A stretch of DNA of 64,000 nucleotides from Bacteroidota bacterium (GTDB lineage: Bacteria > Bacteroidota > Bacteroidia > Chitinophagales > Chitinophagaceae): positions 378,907 through 442,906 of the forward strand of contig VBAR01000003.1 in the NCBI GenBank assembly GCA_005882315.1. The letters run 5' to 3'. The notes below the pieces were generated by a model. The model was not told where the DNA came from, did no database searches, and was given only the letters and a program-made list of their open reading frames with translations. Position numbers and translations under genes: made by a program. Shown here piece after piece: positions 62,149 to 64,000 of the stretch; the first letter of the stretch is position 1, and each line of letters begins with the position of its first letter.

Positions 62149-63237
62149 ATGTTAGAAACAAAAGAATCACCCGTTGCGGATGTTGTTGAAACAAGGTTAC
62201 CATCCAAATCATATGCAGCAATGGCTGCTTCAGAAGACCTGGTACCATGGGATTTTACAAGAAGAAAACCCCGTCCGCATGATGTGCTGTTGGAAATAAA
62301 ATATTGCGGCATCTGTCATACAGATATACATTTTATCCGAAATGATTTTGGAATGTCATCATATCCGTTAGTGCCAGGTCATGAAATGGTTGGCATAGTA
62401 ACCGAAGTAGGGGATCATGTTACCAAATTCAAAGTTGGCGATACAGTTGGTGTTGGTTGTATGGTAGATTCATGCAGGGAATGCGATAATTGCAAACAAG
62501 ACCTTGAGCAATACTGTTTGGGTGGGGTTAGTTTTAGTTATGGTAGCCCAGAAAGACATGGTGATGGTACTACTTATGGTGGGTATTCAAACCAGATTGT
62601 ATGCGATGAAAACTTTGTACTTAAAGTAGATAAGAAACTACCACTAGATAAAGCTGCTCCTTTATTGTGTGCTGGTATTACTACTTACTCGCCGTTGCGC
62701 AACTGGAAAGTAGGGAAGGGGCAGAGAGTAGCTGTAGTTGGTTTAGGTGGCCTCGGGCATATGGGAGTAAAATTCGCTGTGGCTTTTGGTGCAGAAGTAA
62801 CAGTGCTCAGCACTTCTCCATCAAAAAAAGAAGATGCAATGAGATTAGGTGCTCACAAATTTGTAGTGACAAAAGATGAGGAGCAGGTAAAAGGGGTACA
62901 GAACTATTTTGATTTTATCCTTGATACCGTAGCTGCCGACCATGATTGTAATTTTTACCTGACCATGCTCAGAACAAAAGGTACAATGGTTTGTGTAGGT
63001 CTACCTCCATCACCGGCACAGATACCAGCTTTCAATCTTATCTTCCAGGGCAGAAGCATTGCAGGTTCATTGATTGGTGGCATTGCAGAAACACAGGAGA
63101 TGCTTGATTTCTGTGCGACCCACAATATCACTGCTGATATTGAACTGATCGATATCAAAGATGTGAACAAAGCATTTGATAGAATGGAAAAAAGCGATGT
63201 GAAGTACAGGTTTGTAATTGATATTGCAACGCTTTAA
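62149..63237 (+). CDS. Zinc-dependent alcohol dehydrogenase, cinnamyl-alcohol/YahK type
   Basis: 362 residues of the MDR superfamily. Catalytic zinc ligands are in YCGICHTDIH (Cys, His) and PGHEMVG (His-Glu), with a later Cys in LCAGITTYSPL. The structural zinc site is CMVDSCRECDNCKQDLEQYC. The coenzyme loop is GLGGLGHMGVKFA, with S-T-S after the second strand (VLSTSPSKK), which favours NADP. The protein carries a short N-terminal extension (about 1-20). It reduces aldehydes with NADPH in this family. A terminator follows. Confidence 0.92.
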   Translation: MLETKESPVADVVETRLPSKSYAAMAASEDLVPWDFTRRKPRPHDVLLEIKYCGICHTDIHFIRNDFGMSSYPLVPGHEMVGIVTEVGDHVTKFKVGDTVGVGCMVDSCRECDNCKQDLEQYCLGGVSFSYGSPERHGDGTTYGGYSNQIVCDENFVLKVDKKLPLDKAAPLLCAGITTYSPLRNWKVGKGQRVAVVGLGGLGHMGVKFAVAFGAEVTVLSTSPSKKEDAMRLGAHKFVVTKDEEQVKGVQNYFDFILDTVAADHDCNFYLTMLRTKGTMVCVGLPPSPAQIPAFNLIFQGRSIAGSLIGGIAETQEMLDFCATHNITADIELIDIKDVNKAFDRMEKSDVKYRFVIDIATL

Positions 63238-63259
63238 CGAACTACAAAATAAAATTGAA

Positions 63260-63295
63260 CGGCTCTGTTTAGCATTTTAAACAGGGCTGTTTTTA
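63260..63295 (+). terminator. Rho-independent terminator after alcohol dehydrogenase gene
   Basis: CGGCTCTGTTTA pairs, with two wobble or mismatched positions, with TAAACAGGGCTG, followed by a T-run. Confidence 0.82.
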
Positions 63296-63339
63296 TTAAT
63301 TGATCCATCGGTAAAACGGATGAACGCCAGGAATTTTTC

Positions 63340-64000
63340 TCATTGATATATCTCCATTTTAAGTCTTGTCTCTTCCAGGTCCAGTTCCTTTTCAATCTTT
63401 CTTATTATTTCTTCACTTGCTTTGCCCTGATGGTGCAATCTTTCAAGTGTTTTCCTTTCTACACCTATCATGTCTATTTGTACCTGGGTGTATTCATTAA
63501 AAATATTGCCACCTAAAGTTTCGCCTTTTCCAAAGTAGTTGGCAGGAAGATCTGTTTTTTGGAGCCGGTTATATTTTACTTCGTACTTGCTTTTAATATT
63601 GTTCAGTAATGTATCATGCATTAAAGAAAGGTTTTCTTCGATATGCGTTATTGTTTCTGTGGCAACATAATTGCGGACCTCGTATTCTTCTGCAGCCATG
63701 GAATGTTTTTGAAGCTTTAATTTTTTTATTACCCATGGAAGTGTGAGTCCTAAAAATACCAGCGTAGATACAATTACACAAAAAGTAAGATAGATCACAA
63801 GGTTCCTATGTGGGAAAGGAATATTACTAGCCAATGTAAGTGGCAATGCCAATGCAGCTGCCATTGACACTACACCACGCATACCTGCCCATGCGAATAC
63901 ATATATATTACGTGGGTTGATATTATCTCTTATGATTTCATTTCGCAGTCGAGGCACCAAAACGCGGGGCAATATCCAGATAAACCTTACAGCAATTACA
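63340..64000 (-). CDS. Na+/H+ antiporter, CPA1 family, C-terminal part (cut by window edge)
   Basis: The minus strand is open from the window edge to a stop at 63340, reading VIAVRFIWILPRVLVPRL at the edge, and contains WAGMRGVVSMAAALALPLTL with the Arg typical of CPA1 antiporters. A last membrane segment and a charged cytosolic helical tail follow (about 130 residues). It corresponds to residues from about 315 on of the antiporter at 24528..26165, whose tail has the same elements (RNYVATETITHIEENLS here, LQLYLATSSLHFIEQELS there). The start is outside the window. Confidence 0.9.
   Translation of the reverse strand, partial: VIAVRFIWILPRVLVPRLRNEIIRDNINPRNIYVFAWAGMRGVVSMAAALALPLTLASNIPFPHRNLVIYLTFCVIVSTLVFLGLTLPWVIKKLKLQKHSMAAEEYEVRNYVATETITHIEENLSLMHDTLLNNIKSKYEVKYNRLQKTDLPANYFGKGETLGGNIFNEYTQVQIDMIGVERKTLERLHHQGKASEEIIRKIEKELDLEETRLKMEIYQ

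Noticed and set aside
1-64000. tRNA, rRNA or insertion sequences
   Set aside because: No cloverleaf, ribosomal RNA segment, transposase or flanking inverted repeats were recognised in any intergenic stretch.

Overview
The window is chromosomal DNA from a member of the Bacteroidota, most likely family Chitinophagaceae. This rests on low-to-moderate GC, a predicted type IX secretion (T9SS) C-terminal signal on a subtilase, several families typical of that group (DUF4476, DUF6090, Peptidase_M57, PD40-OmpA fusions), lipoprotein signals, and promoters with a TAnnTTTG-like -7 element. No rRNA, tRNA, CRISPR array, insertion sequence or prophage was seen. The placement is inferred from gene families, not from a marker gene.

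Layout. 1-9400: a truncated cupin gene, a Ca2+-type P-ATPase, D-lactate dehydrogenase, an Upf1-like helicase, a DUF6090 protein, a PD40-OmpA protein, a frameshifted PPC/DUF296 gene and a lone receiver protein. 9400-24400: a luciferase-like oxidoreductase, a four-repeat DUF4476 protein, two metallophosphoesterases, an RRM RNA-binding protein, a TauE-type transporter, a tandem pair of M57 lipoprotein peptidases, a subtilase, a bicupin and a DUF4440 remnant. 24500-28400: a Na+/H+ antiporter and a group of envelope-stress small proteins (holin-like, YtxH). 28400-43600: a stress and envelope island with a GT4 glycosyltransferase, an AraC-like regulator, a hybrid kinase, a response regulator, ferritin, a YciE-like protein, small membrane proteins, an M48 peptidase, a glycine-zipper OmpA lipoprotein, a second AraC-like regulator, CsbD, an Lmo0937-type protein and a cupin. 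43600-48400: PQQ sugar dehydrogenase, SDR, AlkD-like repair protein and a beta-lactamase-fold protein. 48500-59300: four secreted caspase-like proteins, two of them fused to long WD40 arrays. The right end has a TPR protein, a SYLF protein, a zinc alcohol dehydrogenase and a second, truncated Na+/H+ antiporter.

Main discovery. Ten 65-bp promoter elements share a rigid layout: TGTGAAT, two bases, TRTAAC/T (half-site 1), a second TRTAA copy exactly 21 bp after the first, and an 8-bp -7 element (NANCTTTR) exactly 48 bp after the first. Nine lie in 30.9-43.0 kb and the tenth is in front of the truncated cupin gene at the left edge, whose paralogue at 43.2 kb has its own copy. The elements precede nearly every transcription unit of the stress island and one apparent non-coding transcript. 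A 21-bp direct repeat with the proximal copy against the -33 region is the geometry used by AraC-family activators. Two paralogous AraC-type regulators with an N-terminal metal-binding-like segment are encoded inside the island, one of them behind its own copy. I infer a compact stress regulon, possibly metal- or redox-sensing, centred on these regulators; the link between protein and site is not shown by the sequence.
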